Assembly (NCBI RefSeq): GCF_000720135.1
Contig: NZ_JOIU01000011.1
Location: forward strand, 310,001 to 374,000
DNA: 64,000 nt
Direction of reading: 5' to 3'
Source: Streptomyces sp. NRRL S-1022
Lineage (GTDB): Bacteria; Actinomycetota; Actinomycetes; Streptomycetales; Streptomycetaceae
Part shown: positions 8,432 through 17,805 of the stretch, one piece after another
Layout: each line of letters begins with the position of its first letter
How positions within the stretch are numbered: position 1 is the stretch's first letter
Program-made: the position numbers and the translations under genes
Notes under the pieces: model-generated
The model's database searches: none
What the model saw: the letters and a program-made list of their open reading frames with translations, nothing else
What the model was told of the DNA's origin: nothing

Positions 8432-9301
8432 GTGGAAGACATCCCTGGCGTGGAGCTGCGTCATCTTCGGTACTTCGTCGCCGTCGCCGAGGCCGGCACC
8501 GTCACCGAGGCGGCCAGACGTCTGCGGATCGCCCAGCCCAGTCTGAGTCAGCAGATCCGGCTGTTGGAACGACGCATCGGCACACCGCTGTTCCGGCGCC
8601 TGCCCCAGGGCATGGAGCTGACCGAAGGAGGACAGGTGCTGCTGGACGGCGTCAACCGCGCGCTGGGTGAGCTGAGTTCGTCCGTCGCCGCGGCTCGCGC
8701 CGCGGTTCCGGTGGTCACGGTGGGCGTGCGCCGGGGGGTGGCGCAGCCGGTCCTGGCCCGTGTGGAACGGATCCTCGCTGGGGGTGGCCGGCTCAAGCTC
8801 TCCTACCGACAGGTCGACTCCGAAGCCCAGGGCGATCTGCTCCGGGCCGGCGGGCTGGCCTTCGGCATTCTGCGTGCCCCGGTGGACACCACCGGTCTGG
8901 AGCTGCGCACCGTCAACGACGAGCCCTTGGGCCTCGTGCTGCACGGCCGCCACCCGCTCGCCCGTAAGCCACGGCTGACCTGGTCCGACCTGACCGGACA
9001 GCGGTTGTTGTGGTTTCCGTCGGAACGGGCGCCCGGTTACGCGGCCACCGTTCTCGCACACCTGCGTGAGCGGGGCTGGGCTCCGGAGACGGTCCCGGAC
9101 GACAACAGCAGTCACACGCTGTTCCGTCACCTGCTCATCGCAGGGGACGACCTGGTCGCGCTGCGGACGCTGAGCAGTTCGCACGGTGATCCGGACCTGG
9201 TCTGGCGTCCGGTCGGACCGGAACCACCGCGCGAACGTCTGGTCCTGGTCGCGTCCGCCCGCACGTCGTGGAGCCCGTACCTGAAGGACAGCGACGGGTG
9301 A
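8432..9301 (+). CDS. LysR family transcriptional regulator (next to yciI-like gene)
   Basis: The 289-residue protein has the LysR HTH (ELRHLRYFVAVAEAGTVTEA, then RRLRIAQPSLSQQIRLLE) and a C-terminal effector-binding domain. The start GTG at 8432 is used, although the LRHLRYF core begins seven residues later and an inner GTG is possible. It is divergent from the YciI-like gene with about 100 bp between starts. Confidence 0.9.
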   Translation: MEDIPGVELRHLRYFVAVAEAGTVTEAARRLRIAQPSLSQQIRLLERRIGTPLFRRLPQGMELTEGGQVLLDGVNRALGELSSSVAAARAAVPVVTVGVRRGVAQPVLARVERILAGGGRLKLSYRQVDSEAQGDLLRAGGLAFGILRAPVDTTGLELRTVNDEPLGLVLHGRHPLARKPRLTWSDLTGQRLLWFPSERAPGYAATVLAHLRERGWAPETVPDDNSSHTLFRHLLIAGDDLVALRTLSSSHGDPDLVWRPVGPEPPRERLVLVASARTSWSPYLKDSDG

Positions 9302-9342
9302 CCTGGCGTTCGATCCACGCTTCCGCCGGGCAGCATCGCCCC

Positions 9343-9543
9343 ATGGCCGACTACATACCCTCGCCCGACGAAGTAACCGCCGCACGGACTCCCGAAGGCG
9401 GCTGGACGAAGAAGCAGCTCGCGGAGTGGGGAGTGCCATGGCCTCCACCGTCGGGCTGGCGCAAGCACCTCGCGGCGAGGTGGAGGGGGGAGGACGTCGG
9501 CCCGCTGCTGCCGACGGAGCCGGACCAGGACACGCTCTTCTGA
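9343..9543 (+). CDS. Small conserved-looking protein upstream of tap
   Basis: The ATG at 9343 opens a 66-residue protein, MADYIPSPDEVTAARTPEGG followed by WTKKQLAEWGVPWPPPSGWR and ending PTEPDQDTLF. It is rich in Trp and Pro and has a short helix that could be part of an HTH-like or zinc-free binding fold. It lies 167 bp upstream of tap on the same strand. I do not recognise a named family. Its low-complexity-free, codon-biased sequence supports real coding. A role in telomere replication or in tap expression is only a guess from position. Confidence 0.6.
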   Translation: MADYIPSPDEVTAARTPEGGWTKKQLAEWGVPWPPPSGWRKHLAARWRGEDVGPLLPTEPDQDTLF

Positions 9544-9634
9544 CGCACCCGGGCTTGCCGGGGACCGCCCGCTCGCGGGCAACGGAGCGGCTGGGCCCTC
9601 CGACCGTGCAACAATCTGTGGCAAGAACGCCTTT

Positions 9635-9665
9635 TGTACGCCGATCCGGTCGGGTTGTGTACGCC
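9635..9665. repeat. Direct repeats TGTACGCC upstream of tap
   Basis: The octamer TGTACGCC occurs at 9635-9642 and again at 9658-9665, 23 bp apart, i.e. about two helical turns on the same face. It lies 46-76 bp before the tap start. It could be an operator for the HTH domain of Tap itself or part of the promoter. Confidence 0.4.
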
Positions 9666-9710
9666 ATTCGTTCGGACCGGGGCGTAGAGTGGCGGTCGTG
9701 GAGGTGTCTC

Positions 9711-11969
9711 TTGTCCGAGCTGTTTGACGCGGTGGACGCCCTTGTCGCGTCCCGGTCCCCGCTGCCGCCGCCGGCGGAGCGCAAGCGCCTGCGCCAGGCA
9801 CACGCGCTGACCCTCGACGAGGTGGCCAGTGCCCTCCAGGTGCGGCGGGCGACCGTCAGCGACTGGGAGTCGGGCAAGACCGAGCCCCGTGCGCCGGTGC
9901 GAGAGGCGTACGCACGGCTGCTCAAGCAGCTCGCGCAGCTCTACCCCGCCACCGAAAGCGCCGGCGCACCGGAGCTGGACACCGCTGCGCCGCAGACGCC
10001 CCCGGGCACCGCCCCTGAGGCGCCGTCTGCGGCCACCGGCTCGGTACCCGAGGATGCGGCTAGGGTGCCCGAGGACGCCGTCCCGGCCACACCCGCCGTC
10101 TCCGCGCCCGTCCAGGCCGCGAGCGCACGTCCGTCTGTCGGCTCACGTCCGTCACCTGCCACCCGACCCGGGACGGCCTCGCGCCGCCCGGGCACGGAAA
10201 GGACCGCGCCGGCGAACACGCCCGCGTCCGGCCCGTACGCGCACGGTCCACTGCTCGTCCTCGACGCCGACGCCGACCGGAATGTCACCGGCTACGGCAT
10301 CGGCGGCCTGATCGTGGACGTGCCCGCAAAGTCCCTGCCCGCGCTGGTGGAGTGGACCCTCAAGGAGGCGCAGCTCGGGGCGGAGAAACTGCACGGTTCG
10401 GGGAAGGACGCCGACCCGCTGCTGGTGCTCACCGAGGCGGCGTGCGAGCGGTACGGCCTCCCTGTGGAGTTGACCGAGGCCGAGCGGCTCGCCGGGCGGC
10501 TTCCGGACGAGCACAAGGTCGTCAAGCAGCTGAAGCGTGCCGACTGGCAGCTCACCAAGCGTGGTTTCGGGCCGTGGGCGCGGATCTACCGCCCCGCGCA
10601 GGGCAGCCGTAGGCGTTGCGTGCAGCTGTGCATTCCCTCCTGGCGCGCCCTCGACGACCGCGCCTGGGGCCACGCGGCCCACCTGGAGCCCGCCTCGCTG
10701 GCCCGGGTGCTGGGCGTCTACGCGACACGGGTGACGACACCGGTCGGCTCTACGGCCGTGACCGGCCTGCAGCTGATGACCGCGCTGAACCCGCCGACGC
10801 GCGCGAGCGAGCCGGACGAGGAGGGCAGGCGGCACCGCGAGCACCGGCCGGGCTCGCTGGGCACCGAGCCCATCGACCCGGCACCGTGCGAGGCGACCGA
10901 CGGACACCCCGTCCTGGCTCACCTGCCGCGGTTCCACGTGCGCGGCCCCAGCGAGAAACTTTTCGAGGAGGCCTACGACTGGGCGCGGGATCTGACCGAT
11001 GAGGAGTGCATGCGGCGCTACCTGGTCGGCATCGATGTGAACCTCGCCTTCGGTGCGGCCGCGAACGGCGCCGTCGTCGGCCTGTCCGGTCCGCCGGAGC
11101 ACGTCACCCGCCCCTCCTTCGATGCGGCGCTGCCCGGCTCCTGGCTGGTCGACCTCTCCCACGTCGACATGTCCCGGGTGAAGGTCGGCAAGCAGTGGCG
11201 CGACCTCGACGGTGAGCTGCTGCCCAGCCCGTTCACGCCGACCGGCAAGCGCCCCGACGGTCCGGCCTGGTACGCCACCCCGACCGTGGCGTACGCCGTG
11301 GAGCTCGGCTACGACGTCGCCCCCCTGGAAGCGTGGGTACGCCCGGAGGCCGGCCGTTTCCTGGACGGCTGGTACAAGCGGCTGCGTGACGCCTACGTCG
11401 CCACCATGGCGGATCTGGGTGTTGCGGAGAAGCTGTCCCCGGCCGAGTTCCTCAAGGCGATGGACGGCTACCGCGGCCGGGATCCGGAGTTGGCGATCGT
11501 CCTCGGCGCCGTCAAGATGACCGTCAAGGGCGGCATCGGCAAGCTGCAGGAGAAGGCGCGCGGCGGCGGCTGGAAGCCGGGACAGCCCTGGCCCGCCCTC
11601 GCCCGCCCGACGTGGCGCCCCGACATCCGCGCCACCGTGATCTCCCGGGCCCGCACCAACATGCACCGCAAGATGGTCGCCCTCGCCGCGGCCACCGGCC
11701 GCTACCCGGTCGCGGTTCTCTCCGACTGTGCCGTGTACGCCGCCGACGGGCCCGGCCCGCTGGACGTCCTGCCCTACGGGCCCGACGGCAAGACCGTGGC
11801 CGGCAGTTTCCGGCTCGGCGTGAGTCCGGGCATGGTCAAGCACGAGGGCACCCAGAGTGTGCTGTGGGGCGCCAACGTCCTCGAACGGCTCGCCGGCGAC
11901 GGCCAGGTGGCCAACCTCGCCCGCTACATCAAGACCGGCGAGGTCACCGCCAAGGACACCGGAGAATAG
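9711..11969 (+). CDS. tap: Telomere-associated protein Tap
   Basis: Tap binds the single-stranded 3' overhang of the Streptomyces telomere and recruits the terminal protein Tpg for end patching. Starting at TTG 9711, which has a GGAGGTG site five bases upstream, gives 752 residues, close to known Tap proteins. The N-terminus (LSELFDAVDALVASRSPLPP) is followed by an XRE-type HTH (TLDEVASALQVRRATVSDWE, about residues 35-55), then an Ala/Pro-rich linker and a large C-terminal domain beginning near YAHGPLLVLDADAD. tpg follows 13 bp downstream, as in Streptomyces chromosomes. The longer open frame upstream of 9711 is not used. Confidence 0.93.
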   Translation: MSELFDAVDALVASRSPLPPPAERKRLRQAHALTLDEVASALQVRRATVSDWESGKTEPRAPVREAYARLLKQLAQLYPATESAGAPELDTAAPQTPPGTAPEAPSAATGSVPEDAARVPEDAVPATPAVSAPVQAASARPSVGSRPSPATRPGTASRRPGTERTAPANTPASGPYAHGPLLVLDADADRNVTGYGIGGLIVDVPAKSLPALVEWTLKEAQLGAEKLHGSGKDADPLLVLTEAACERYGLPVELTEAERLAGRLPDEHKVVKQLKRADWQLTKRGFGPWARIYRPAQGSRRRCVQLCIPSWRALDDRAWGHAAHLEPASLARVLGVYATRVTTPVGSTAVTGLQLMTALNPPTRASEPDEEGRRHREHRPGSLGTEPIDPAPCEATDGHPVLAHLPRFHVRGPSEKLFEEAYDWARDLTDEECMRRYLVGIDVNLAFGAAANGAVVGLSGPPEHVTRPSFDAALPGSWLVDLSHVDMSRVKVGKQWRDLDGELLPSPFTPTGKRPDGPAWYATPTVAYAVELGYDVAPLEAWVRPEAGRFLDGWYKRLRDAYVATMADLGVAEKLSPAEFLKAMDGYRGRDPELAIVLGAVKMTVKGGIGKLQEKARGGGWKPGQPWPALARPTWRPDIRATVISRARTNMHRKMVALAAATGRYPVAVLSDCAVYAADGPGPLDVLPYGPDGKTVAGSFRLGVSPGMVKHEGTQSVLWGANVLERLAGDGQVANLARYIKTGEVTAKDTGE

Positions 11970-11982
11970 GAGAGTCACGGCG

Positions 11983-12540
11983 ATGACCACGATCGGCGAA
12001 GGGCTCGACAAGGCGGTCCAGGGCGCGTTCACGCGCCCTGCCCCGAAGTCCGCCGGGGCGCAGATGCGCTACCTGGTCAGGCAGCACCAGCGCAGCACCC
12101 GGCGCGTGGCCGAGCTGCTCGGCATCAGCCAGCGCACGGTCGAGCGGTATCTCAAGAACCAGATCAAAAAGCCCCGACCGGAACTCGCCGAGCGACTCGA
12201 ACGCGAGGTCCGCGCCCGCTGGCAGCCGCAGGTCAGGGCCAGGGCCAGGCAGGCCGCGGCCACCACCACCGGCATCATGATCGACACCCGGGCCCGGTTC
12301 GGTTTCACCGCGGCCCCGGGCAGCACCGACGACGCCCGCCTGCGCCACCTCACCCTCGCCCTGCCACCCCACCACGCGGCCCGTCTCTTCCAGGCCCAAG
12401 AGGCCGGTGCCACCGAGGACCGGCTCCGCGAGATCGCCGCCGAAGCCCTCGGCGAGGTCTACTTCCGCGACAACGGCCGCCGCGCCCACGGCCTGGAGGT
12501 GGAATTCACCGACCTCGAACACCTCCAGTTCGAGCTGTAG
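11983..12540 (+). CDS. tpg: Telomere terminal protein Tpg
   Basis: This 185-residue protein is the covalent 5'-end cap of linear Streptomyces replicons. It has the Tpg start (MTTIGEGLDKAVQGAF), an HTH (RRVAELLGISQRTVERYLKN, about residues 41-60), the basic KKPRPELAERLE segment, and the conserved C-terminus ending LEHLQFEL. A Ser-Thr pair at residues 114-115 falls where the DNA-linked Thr of Tpg has been mapped (Thr114 in the studied protein). The ATG has AGGAG upstream and lies 13 bp after tap, so both are co-transcribed. Confidence 0.94.
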   Translation: MTTIGEGLDKAVQGAFTRPAPKSAGAQMRYLVRQHQRSTRRVAELLGISQRTVERYLKNQIKKPRPELAERLEREVRARWQPQVRARARQAAATTTGIMIDTRARFGFTAAPGSTDDARLRHLTLALPPHHAARLFQAQEAGATEDRLREIAAEALGEVYFRDNGRRAHGLEVEFTDLEHLQFEL

Positions 12541-12921
12541 CCGGGGCGGCACACCACCGCTCTCGCAGCGCAGCCGGCGGGGTTCCGCGGGGCTGTTGCT
12601 GACGGGACGCCGGTCGGGCGCCGGTGCTGTCGCTCCACCACTCCGGTTCGTCCGCGTGGCTGCCGACCGCTGTCGCCGGGGCGACCGCTTCGGCGTCCCG
12701 CGTGTGTGCAGACGTCCACGTCGGGGAGCCGAGGTGCTCCCGGCCGAACGAACTGGCATCGCTGTCGGCCGAGATCGCTCGCCGAGCAGGTACACCTGTC
12801 GGCCGCTGGTTGCCGTTCCCCGTTGACGGCCACCTGATGAGCCGCCAACGGGCCCGATGGGACGCTGCGGTGATATGCGGAGAGGTGATGTGCGGAGATG
12901 CGTTGCCTCGGGCAGTCGCCG
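12541..12921. other. Gene-free spacer after tpg
   Basis: I see no supported gene in these 381 bases. Open frames here are shadows with biased arginine-rich or proline-rich composition. No clear terminator stem with a T-run is visible after tpg. Confidence 0.5.
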
Positions 12922-13839
12922 CTAGGGCCGGAGCACGATCTTGCCGTGGGTGTGCTGCTGTTCCAGCTCGCGGAAGGCGTCCTGCACCTGTTCCAGCGGG
13001 TAGGTCCGGGCGATCGGCACCTCCAGCTGCCCGCGGGCGGCAAGTCGGGCCAGCTCACCGAGTACGACCGCGCACGCCGCCGCGCCTTCTCCGTAGGTCC
13101 GCGCGCCGACCTCGGCCGCGGCCCGCCAGTCGCGGATCGTGTTGATCCGCTCGGGTCGCACGCCCAGCTCCACTGCCAGGGCCACATAGCCGTCGCCGAA
13201 AGTGTCGATGAACGCGTCGACCTTGCCGCCGGACGCCTGACGGATCCGCTCGGCCACACCCGGTCCGTACTCGACCGGGAGAACACCGTGATCCTTCAGC
13301 CAAGCGTGGTTCCGCTTGCCCGCCAACCCGATCACCGTGGCGCCGCACCGCCGCGCGAGCTGCACCGCGATCGACCCGACGCCGCCCGCCGCACCGGACA
13401 CGACGACCGTGTCCTCCGGGCCCGGGTCCACCGCGAACACGGTGGCGTAGGCGGTCGTGCCGGCCACGTACAGCGCCCCGGCCACCTCCCAGGCCAGCCC
13501 CGCCGGACGAACGACCAGATTCACGTCGTCGACCACGACGAACTGCGCATGGCTGGCCCGCCGGTGAGTGAAGCCCAGTACCTCATCGCCCACCGAGAAG
13601 CCCCGGACGTGCGGGCCGGTCTCCACCACTACGCCGGCCAGATCACTGCCCTGCCCGGAGGGGAACACCGCCGGCCAGCGTTCGTGCAGCGCGCCCGTTC
13701 GGATGTGCGCCTCCCCGGGCTGGATCCCGGCCGCGCGGACCTCGACCAGCACCTGCCCAGGACCGGGCACCGGCCGCTCCACTTCCTCCACCCGCAGCAC
13801 ATCTATCCCGCCGTACTCGTGAAACCGCACCGCCTGCAT
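12922..13839 (-). CDS. Zinc-independent quinone oxidoreductase-like NADP oxidoreductase (MDR family)
   Basis: The 305-residue protein begins MQAVRFHEYGGIDVLRVEEV, typical of quinone oxidoreductase-type medium-chain reductases. It has the GroES-like N-terminal half (GSDLAGVVVETG) and the Rossmann half with VVVSGAAGGVGSIAVQLARR for NADP(H). Structural zinc cysteines are absent. The C-terminus (YPLEQVQDAFRELEQQHTHG followed by KIVLRP) is the family ending. It probably reduces quinones or enones in the cytoplasm. Confidence 0.92.
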   Translation of the reverse strand: MQAVRFHEYGGIDVLRVEEVERPVPGPGQVLVEVRAAGIQPGEAHIRTGALHERWPAVFPSGQGSDLAGVVVETGPHVRGFSVGDEVLGFTHRRASHAQFVVVDDVNLVVRPAGLAWEVAGALYVAGTTAYATVFAVDPGPEDTVVVSGAAGGVGSIAVQLARRCGATVIGLAGKRNHAWLKDHGVLPVEYGPGVAERIRQASGGKVDAFIDTFGDGYVALAVELGVRPERINTIRDWRAAAEVGARTYGEGAAACAVVLGELARLAARGQLEVPIARTYPLEQVQDAFRELEQQHTHGKIVLRP

Positions 13840-14019
13840 TCGCGATCACCGCACTTTCCCGTCCGGACAAGGCTCGGCCGGCCGCGCGCGAGGGGGCCGG
13901 CGCGGACCGTGCCACCGCGTTCAAAGATCAAGCGCGGATCCGTATTCCCGAGAGCGGTAAGGAGCCCCGGGGAAAGGCGGTTGCAGGCGTGTACGGACTC
14001 GGTGCGGCCGTCGCCTCCC

Positions 14020-14907
14020 TCACAGGCCCGGAGTGAAGGGGGCGATGCCCACGATGAAGATGTCGCGGTGGCCGCTGTCGGCATGGTCCGCGAGGTGGAC
14101 CGGGGCGACGTAGTGGCTGACACTGTGATCGTGCACGCCGTATCCGTCCAGCGGTTCGCTCAGGACGAAGCGGGCGTGGATCTCCTCCGGGGCCAGGTCG
14201 TCTGGTTGCCGGCCGGCACAGCCGGGGACGGCGATGACGTTCTCCCCGCCGGTGATGTTGCGCCGGTCGACAAGATGGGCGAACGTGCACAGCGCTGGCG
14301 AACCACCGTCCTGGTGCAGGCAGTTGGGTGACGATACGGCCACCTGCGTCCGGTCTCGGACTGCCAGTCTGATCATGTGGACAGCGAGGTAGACGGGTGC
14401 CGTCCGCAGCTGCTCCAGCCAGAGTGCCTCGGCCAGATCAGCGCGGATGATCGCCCGTACCAGCCGGTTGTCCCGCAGGTCCGGTGTGAGGTCCGGCAGC
14501 TTCCGGCGGGCGTCGGGGAACTCGGGGTTGTGCTCGTCCTGCCAGAACTCCGAGACGGTGCCGTACTCGTCGTCGGGCGTGCCGGGGATGAAGGACAACT
14601 CGTCGGTCCACGAGAGGTAGACGGCGTGCGAGTAACGACGAAACCGGTTGGACTCCGGCGCATGCGGATCCCTGGGCAGGTGTTCGAAGGCGCGGGCGAG
14701 TTCCGCAAGGTCTCCCGCCAGCTCGTCCGCGTCGATGCCGAGGTCCGTGGCCCCCAAGCGGGCGTAGCCGTCACGGCGCAGTTTCCCGGTGCCGGTGACC
14801 TCGGCGACGCCGAGGCGGCTGCCGGCGGACTCGCAGCCCGGGGCGGGGTGCGGGGATGCGGGGCTGGTCGCGTCCGTTGCGGTGAGCGGGTGGGGGGTGC
14901 GGTCCAC
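14020..14907 (-). CDS. 2-oxoglutarate/Fe(II) dioxygenase of the BsmA/DUF2257 (amino-acid hydroxylase) family
   Basis: The GTG at 14907 follows GGAGGA by four bases and gives 295 residues. The key motif is NCLHQDGGS (His198 and Asp200 as iron ligands), followed by HLVDRRNITGGENVIAV and then LSEPLDGYGVHDHSVSHYV, where His261 or His265 would be the third ligand. This pattern matches the 2OG-Fe dioxygenase family that includes isoleucine 4-hydroxylase. A free amino acid is therefore a plausible substrate, but which one is not visible. The neighbouring carboxylate-amine ligase, 211 bp upstream on the same strand, could use the hydroxylated product. Confidence 0.82.
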   Translation of the reverse strand: MDRTPHPLTATDATSPASPHPAPGCESAGSRLGVAEVTGTGKLRRDGYARLGATDLGIDADELAGDLAELARAFEHLPRDPHAPESNRFRRYSHAVYLSWTDELSFIPGTPDDEYGTVSEFWQDEHNPEFPDARRKLPDLTPDLRDNRLVRAIIRADLAEALWLEQLRTAPVYLAVHMIRLAVRDRTQVAVSSPNCLHQDGGSPALCTFAHLVDRRNITGGENVIAVPGCAGRQPDDLAPEEIHARFVLSEPLDGYGVHDHSVSHYVAPVHLADHADSGHRDIFIVGIAPFTPGL

Positions 14908-15118
14908 TGGGTCCTCCAGACGTCGTAGCCCGGTCGGGTCGGTGTGCTGTGTACCGGTTCCGCCTCGTCCCGTCGGCTGCCTCCGTACCGCCGTCGTGAC
15001 CGGCCCTGAGCCAGGGCCGCCGCAGGGCTGTCGACGGGCGAGCATCCAGGGGCCTCTGCCGCTGCGGTGGCGGATGGACTCTCCGGTGTAGGGCGCGTTC
15101 ACGGCGCGCTGGCTGCGC

Positions 15119-16390
15119 TCATGTCGTGCGGGGTGCGCGGTCGTGGCGTGAGGCGGGACCGAACCGACCTGGGGAGTGGAGGTTGGGTTGTCCCCCTTTC
15201 TGTTCCCCTCCCTGTTCCCCTTTCCGGTCGGTGCGGCAAGCCTCTGGGCCGGAGGGAGAGGTGATCAGGTCGTGCACTACGTGCTGGAGGCCGCCGGCAC
15301 GGTACGCGGCGCGCTGACGGTGGGCGCCTGAGCCGCGGGTGGCGAGTCGGTCGAAGAAGGCGATGACCCGGGCGGTGTCGCCGAGTTCGTCCAGAGCTTC
15401 CTGGATGTGGTGCAGTAGCCGGTTCGCGCGTTCGGACGCGGACAGCATCTTCCCGGACAACACGTCGAGACCGCGCCCCGACCAGCCGTCGCGGGTGCTG
15501 TACCAGTAGACACCGCGCAGCAGCTCGCTGATGGACCGAGGGCCGGGGTCGCCTCGCTCCACCAGCCGGGCGGACGTCACGACCAGGGCTCGCACGACGG
15601 CCGCCACCGCCGCGGAGTCGGCTGGATCGGGGGGCACATCCATGCACCGCACCTCCAAGGTCGGCAGCCGTGGATGCGGGCGGATGTCCCAGAACGGCAG
15701 GTCGGCGAAGGACATCGCGCCTGCTTCGGCCATCGCCGCGGCGATACGCCGGTAGTCCTCGAAGGACTCGGCATACGGTGGTGGTCCCAGGCTCGGGATG
15801 CGCAGGCGGAGCACGGAACGCCAACTCGCGTACCCGGTGTCGCGTCCGTCGTAGTAGGGGGAGTTCGCGGTCATCTCTATCAGGAGCGGCAGCCAGGGGC
15901 GGAGGTGGTTGCCGACCTGGGCTGCCACGTCGCGGTCCGGGAGGAACACGTGGACGTGCAGGGCGCAGAGCGCGAAGTCGTCCATCAGCGAGCGGTACAG
16001 CTCCACACCGGCCCGGTAGCGGGGGTGGTCCCCCACCGGTGGCCTGGTGCCGCCGATCACCGGAGTCCCGGACGGGCAGATCCGCAGGCCCTCCTCGGCC
16101 GCGCCGGCCGCGACCGCCGCGCGTAGCCGTACGAGCTGGGTGTGCAGCTCGTCCGTGTGCGTGCACGGCGGGGTGCGCACCTCGATCTGCAGGTCGGTGA
16201 ACTCACCCGCGACCAGGTCCCCGAGTTCCAGGGCGGCCCGGGCGGCTACCAGCGGACCGGCGCCCACCACGGCGCCCGTGTCAGGGCGCACGAGGAAGAG
16301 CTCCTCCTCCACTCCGACCGTCGGCGTCCCTCCTCCGGGCTGCCGGCGGCTCGGCGGCGGACCGGGGGCAGCCGCGCGTTCGTCGTCCAC
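15119..16390 (-). CDS. YbdK/EgtA-type carboxylate-amine ligase (glutamate-cysteine ligase family 2), copy 1
   Basis: The 423-residue protein begins its core at TVGVEEELFLVRPDTGAVVG, the signature of the GCS2 ATP-dependent ligases, and has CALHVHVFLPDRD, NHLRPWLPLLIEMTANSPYY and GRDTGYASWRSV. Such enzymes join a carboxylate (often Glu gamma) to an amine using ATP. It has a hydrophilic C-terminal tail of about 55 residues (after HDLITSPSG) that the second copy at 17806 lacks. The start is GTG 16390. It is on the same strand as the dioxygenase and the VOC gene. Confidence 0.88.
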   Translation of the reverse strand: MDDERAAAPGPPPSRRQPGGGTPTVGVEEELFLVRPDTGAVVGAGPLVAARAALELGDLVAGEFTDLQIEVRTPPCTHTDELHTQLVRLRAAVAAGAAEEGLRICPSGTPVIGGTRPPVGDHPRYRAGVELYRSLMDDFALCALHVHVFLPDRDVAAQVGNHLRPWLPLLIEMTANSPYYDGRDTGYASWRSVLRLRIPSLGPPPYAESFEDYRRIAAAMAEAGAMSFADLPFWDIRPHPRLPTLEVRCMDVPPDPADSAAVAAVVRALVVTSARLVERGDPGPRSISELLRGVYWYSTRDGWSGRGLDVLSGKMLSASERANRLLHHIQEALDELGDTARVIAFFDRLATRGSGAHRQRAAYRAGGLQHVVHDLITSPSGPEACRTDRKGEQGGEQKGGQPNLHSPGRFGPASRHDRAPRTT

Positions 16391-16708
16391 GAGACCACGC
16401 TACGTCCGCCCTCCGCCGTGCGACCTCGCGTGAGGGGTCGTTCGGGTGAACGGGCGAGCCGGGCGGCGGCCGGCGCCGGCCGGACCCGGCTGGGAGACGC
16501 GGCCGGGAGGGGCCGGGTCGAGAAGGTGGACAGCGCCGCTGCGCAGCTTGGGGCGACTCGGAGATCGGTGCCGCCGTGGCGGGGGGCGCTGCTCGCTCCC
16601 CCTCCATTCTCGAAGCCGGCGATCTCCTGCCACTCCGGCCGGCGCGACCGCAGTCGTTCGCGGACCCCGGTCGACCCCGCCTGCACAAGGTGCCGTCAGG
16701 GCTGCGCG
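16391..16708. other. Gene-free spacer
   Basis: These 318 bases between the ligase start and the VOC gene end contain no supported gene; I see only GC-rich shadow frames. Confidence 0.4.
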
Positions 16709-17449
16709 TCAGGACGGAGCCAGGACGCAGAACTCGTGGCCCTCCGGGTCGGACAGGCACGTCCACGAGACGTCGCCCTGGCCGACGTCGAGGTCGGTGG
16801 CGCCGAGGGCGCGCAGCCGGGCCACCTCCGCTGCTTCGTCGTCACCGGGGTACGGCAGCAGGTCCAGATGGACGCGATCCGGCACGGTCTTCGCTCCGGG
16901 CGTGCGGAGGAACTCCAGGTATGAGCCGACGTCCTTGGCGGAGCGCAGCACCGCGCGGTCGTCGGTCACCTCGTGCAGGGTCCAGTCCATCGCCTCACCC
17001 CAGAACCGGGCCATGGCCCGTGGATCCGTGCAGTCGACCACCACCCGGGCGATCGGCCCGGTGTCACGGTAGGTCTCCCGGGGCTCCAGCACGCAGAACT
17101 CGTTGCCCTCCGGATCGGCGAGGACCGTCCACGGCGCGTCGCCCTGGCCCACGTCGACGGGCGTCGCACCGAGAGTCTTCAGTCGCGCGACCAGCTCGGC
17201 CTGGTGGGTCGTGGAGGTGGTGGCGAGGTCGAGGTGCACGCGGTTCTTCGTGGTTGTCTTGGGATCCGGGACGGGAACGATGTCGACGCAGACGGCGACC
17301 GGGTCCGGCCAGACGAGGCCGCCGGCAGGGCCGACGTAGGTGGTCACGCCGGGGCTGTAAGCGCTCCAGCCGAGCGCCTCCGCCCAGAACCGGCCGACCG
17401 CCGAGGAGTCGAGGGCCTTCATGTTCACCATCACCGGACGCAGTGCCAT
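16709..17449 (-). CDS. Tandem VOC-fold protein (glyoxalase/bleomycin resistance type)
   Basis: The ATG at 17449 gives 246 residues made of two similar VOC modules. Each contains an RFWAEALGW or RFWGEAMDW helix, an RVHLDL strand and a DVGQGD...W..L.DPEG(N/H)EFCVL ending (about residues 10-115 and 130-246). The duplication is obvious in the sequence. Typical members bind a metal or a hydrophobic drug, but the substrate is unknown. It lies between two YbdK-type ligases, the left one on the same strand and the right one divergent. Confidence 0.88.
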   Translation of the reverse strand: MALRPVMVNMKALDSSAVGRFWAEALGWSAYSPGVTTYVGPAGGLVWPDPVAVCVDIVPVPDPKTTTKNRVHLDLATTSTTHQAELVARLKTLGATPVDVGQGDAPWTVLADPEGNEFCVLEPRETYRDTGPIARVVVDCTDPRAMARFWGEAMDWTLHEVTDDRAVLRSAKDVGSYLEFLRTPGAKTVPDRVHLDLLPYPGDDEAAEVARLRALGATDLDVGQGDVSWTCLSDPEGHEFCVLAPS

Positions 17450-17805
17450 GCGGCCGATCCTATGCGGGCGTTGTGCAGGTCGGCACTCGCGCCAGTCGTA
17501 CGCGCCTGCCCTGTTCCCGCGGGCCGGTCGTGCTGGGGACGTAGTCCGCGGGTCGGCATCGGCGCCGATCCCGGCCCTCCCTCGGCCGTCCGAGCGAGGC
17601 CCGCACATCGGGGGCCGACCGCTGGACTCCCGCTTCGCCGTCTACCAGGATTCCCTCTCCCCGCTTGCGCCCCGCGCAGGGAAGGTGTGCCACCCGCGGT
17701 CAGCTCCGCCGCCGGTCCGGTTCCCGTCCCGGCTCGGTCGGAAACCGGACAAGTACGTCGTTTCACCACCCGTATTGCGGCGTCCTCTGTCACAGTGCAC
17801 ACACC
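17450..17805. other. Divergent promoter spacer between VOC and ligase genes
   Basis: These 356 bases separate the divergent VOC and carboxylate-amine ligase genes. I see no gene. The less GC-rich stretch around 17755-17800 (cgtttcaccacccgtattg) is the likely promoter area for the rightward gene. Confidence 0.35.

Noticed and set aside
9426..9710. Upstream extension of the tap open frame
   Set aside because: It overlaps the 66-residue gene in another frame and lacks a ribosome site; TTG 9711 has a strong one and matches the Tap N-terminus.
10152..12032. 626-residue minus-strand open frame opposite tap
   Set aside because: It is a shadow of tap, which has clear family motifs on the plus strand.
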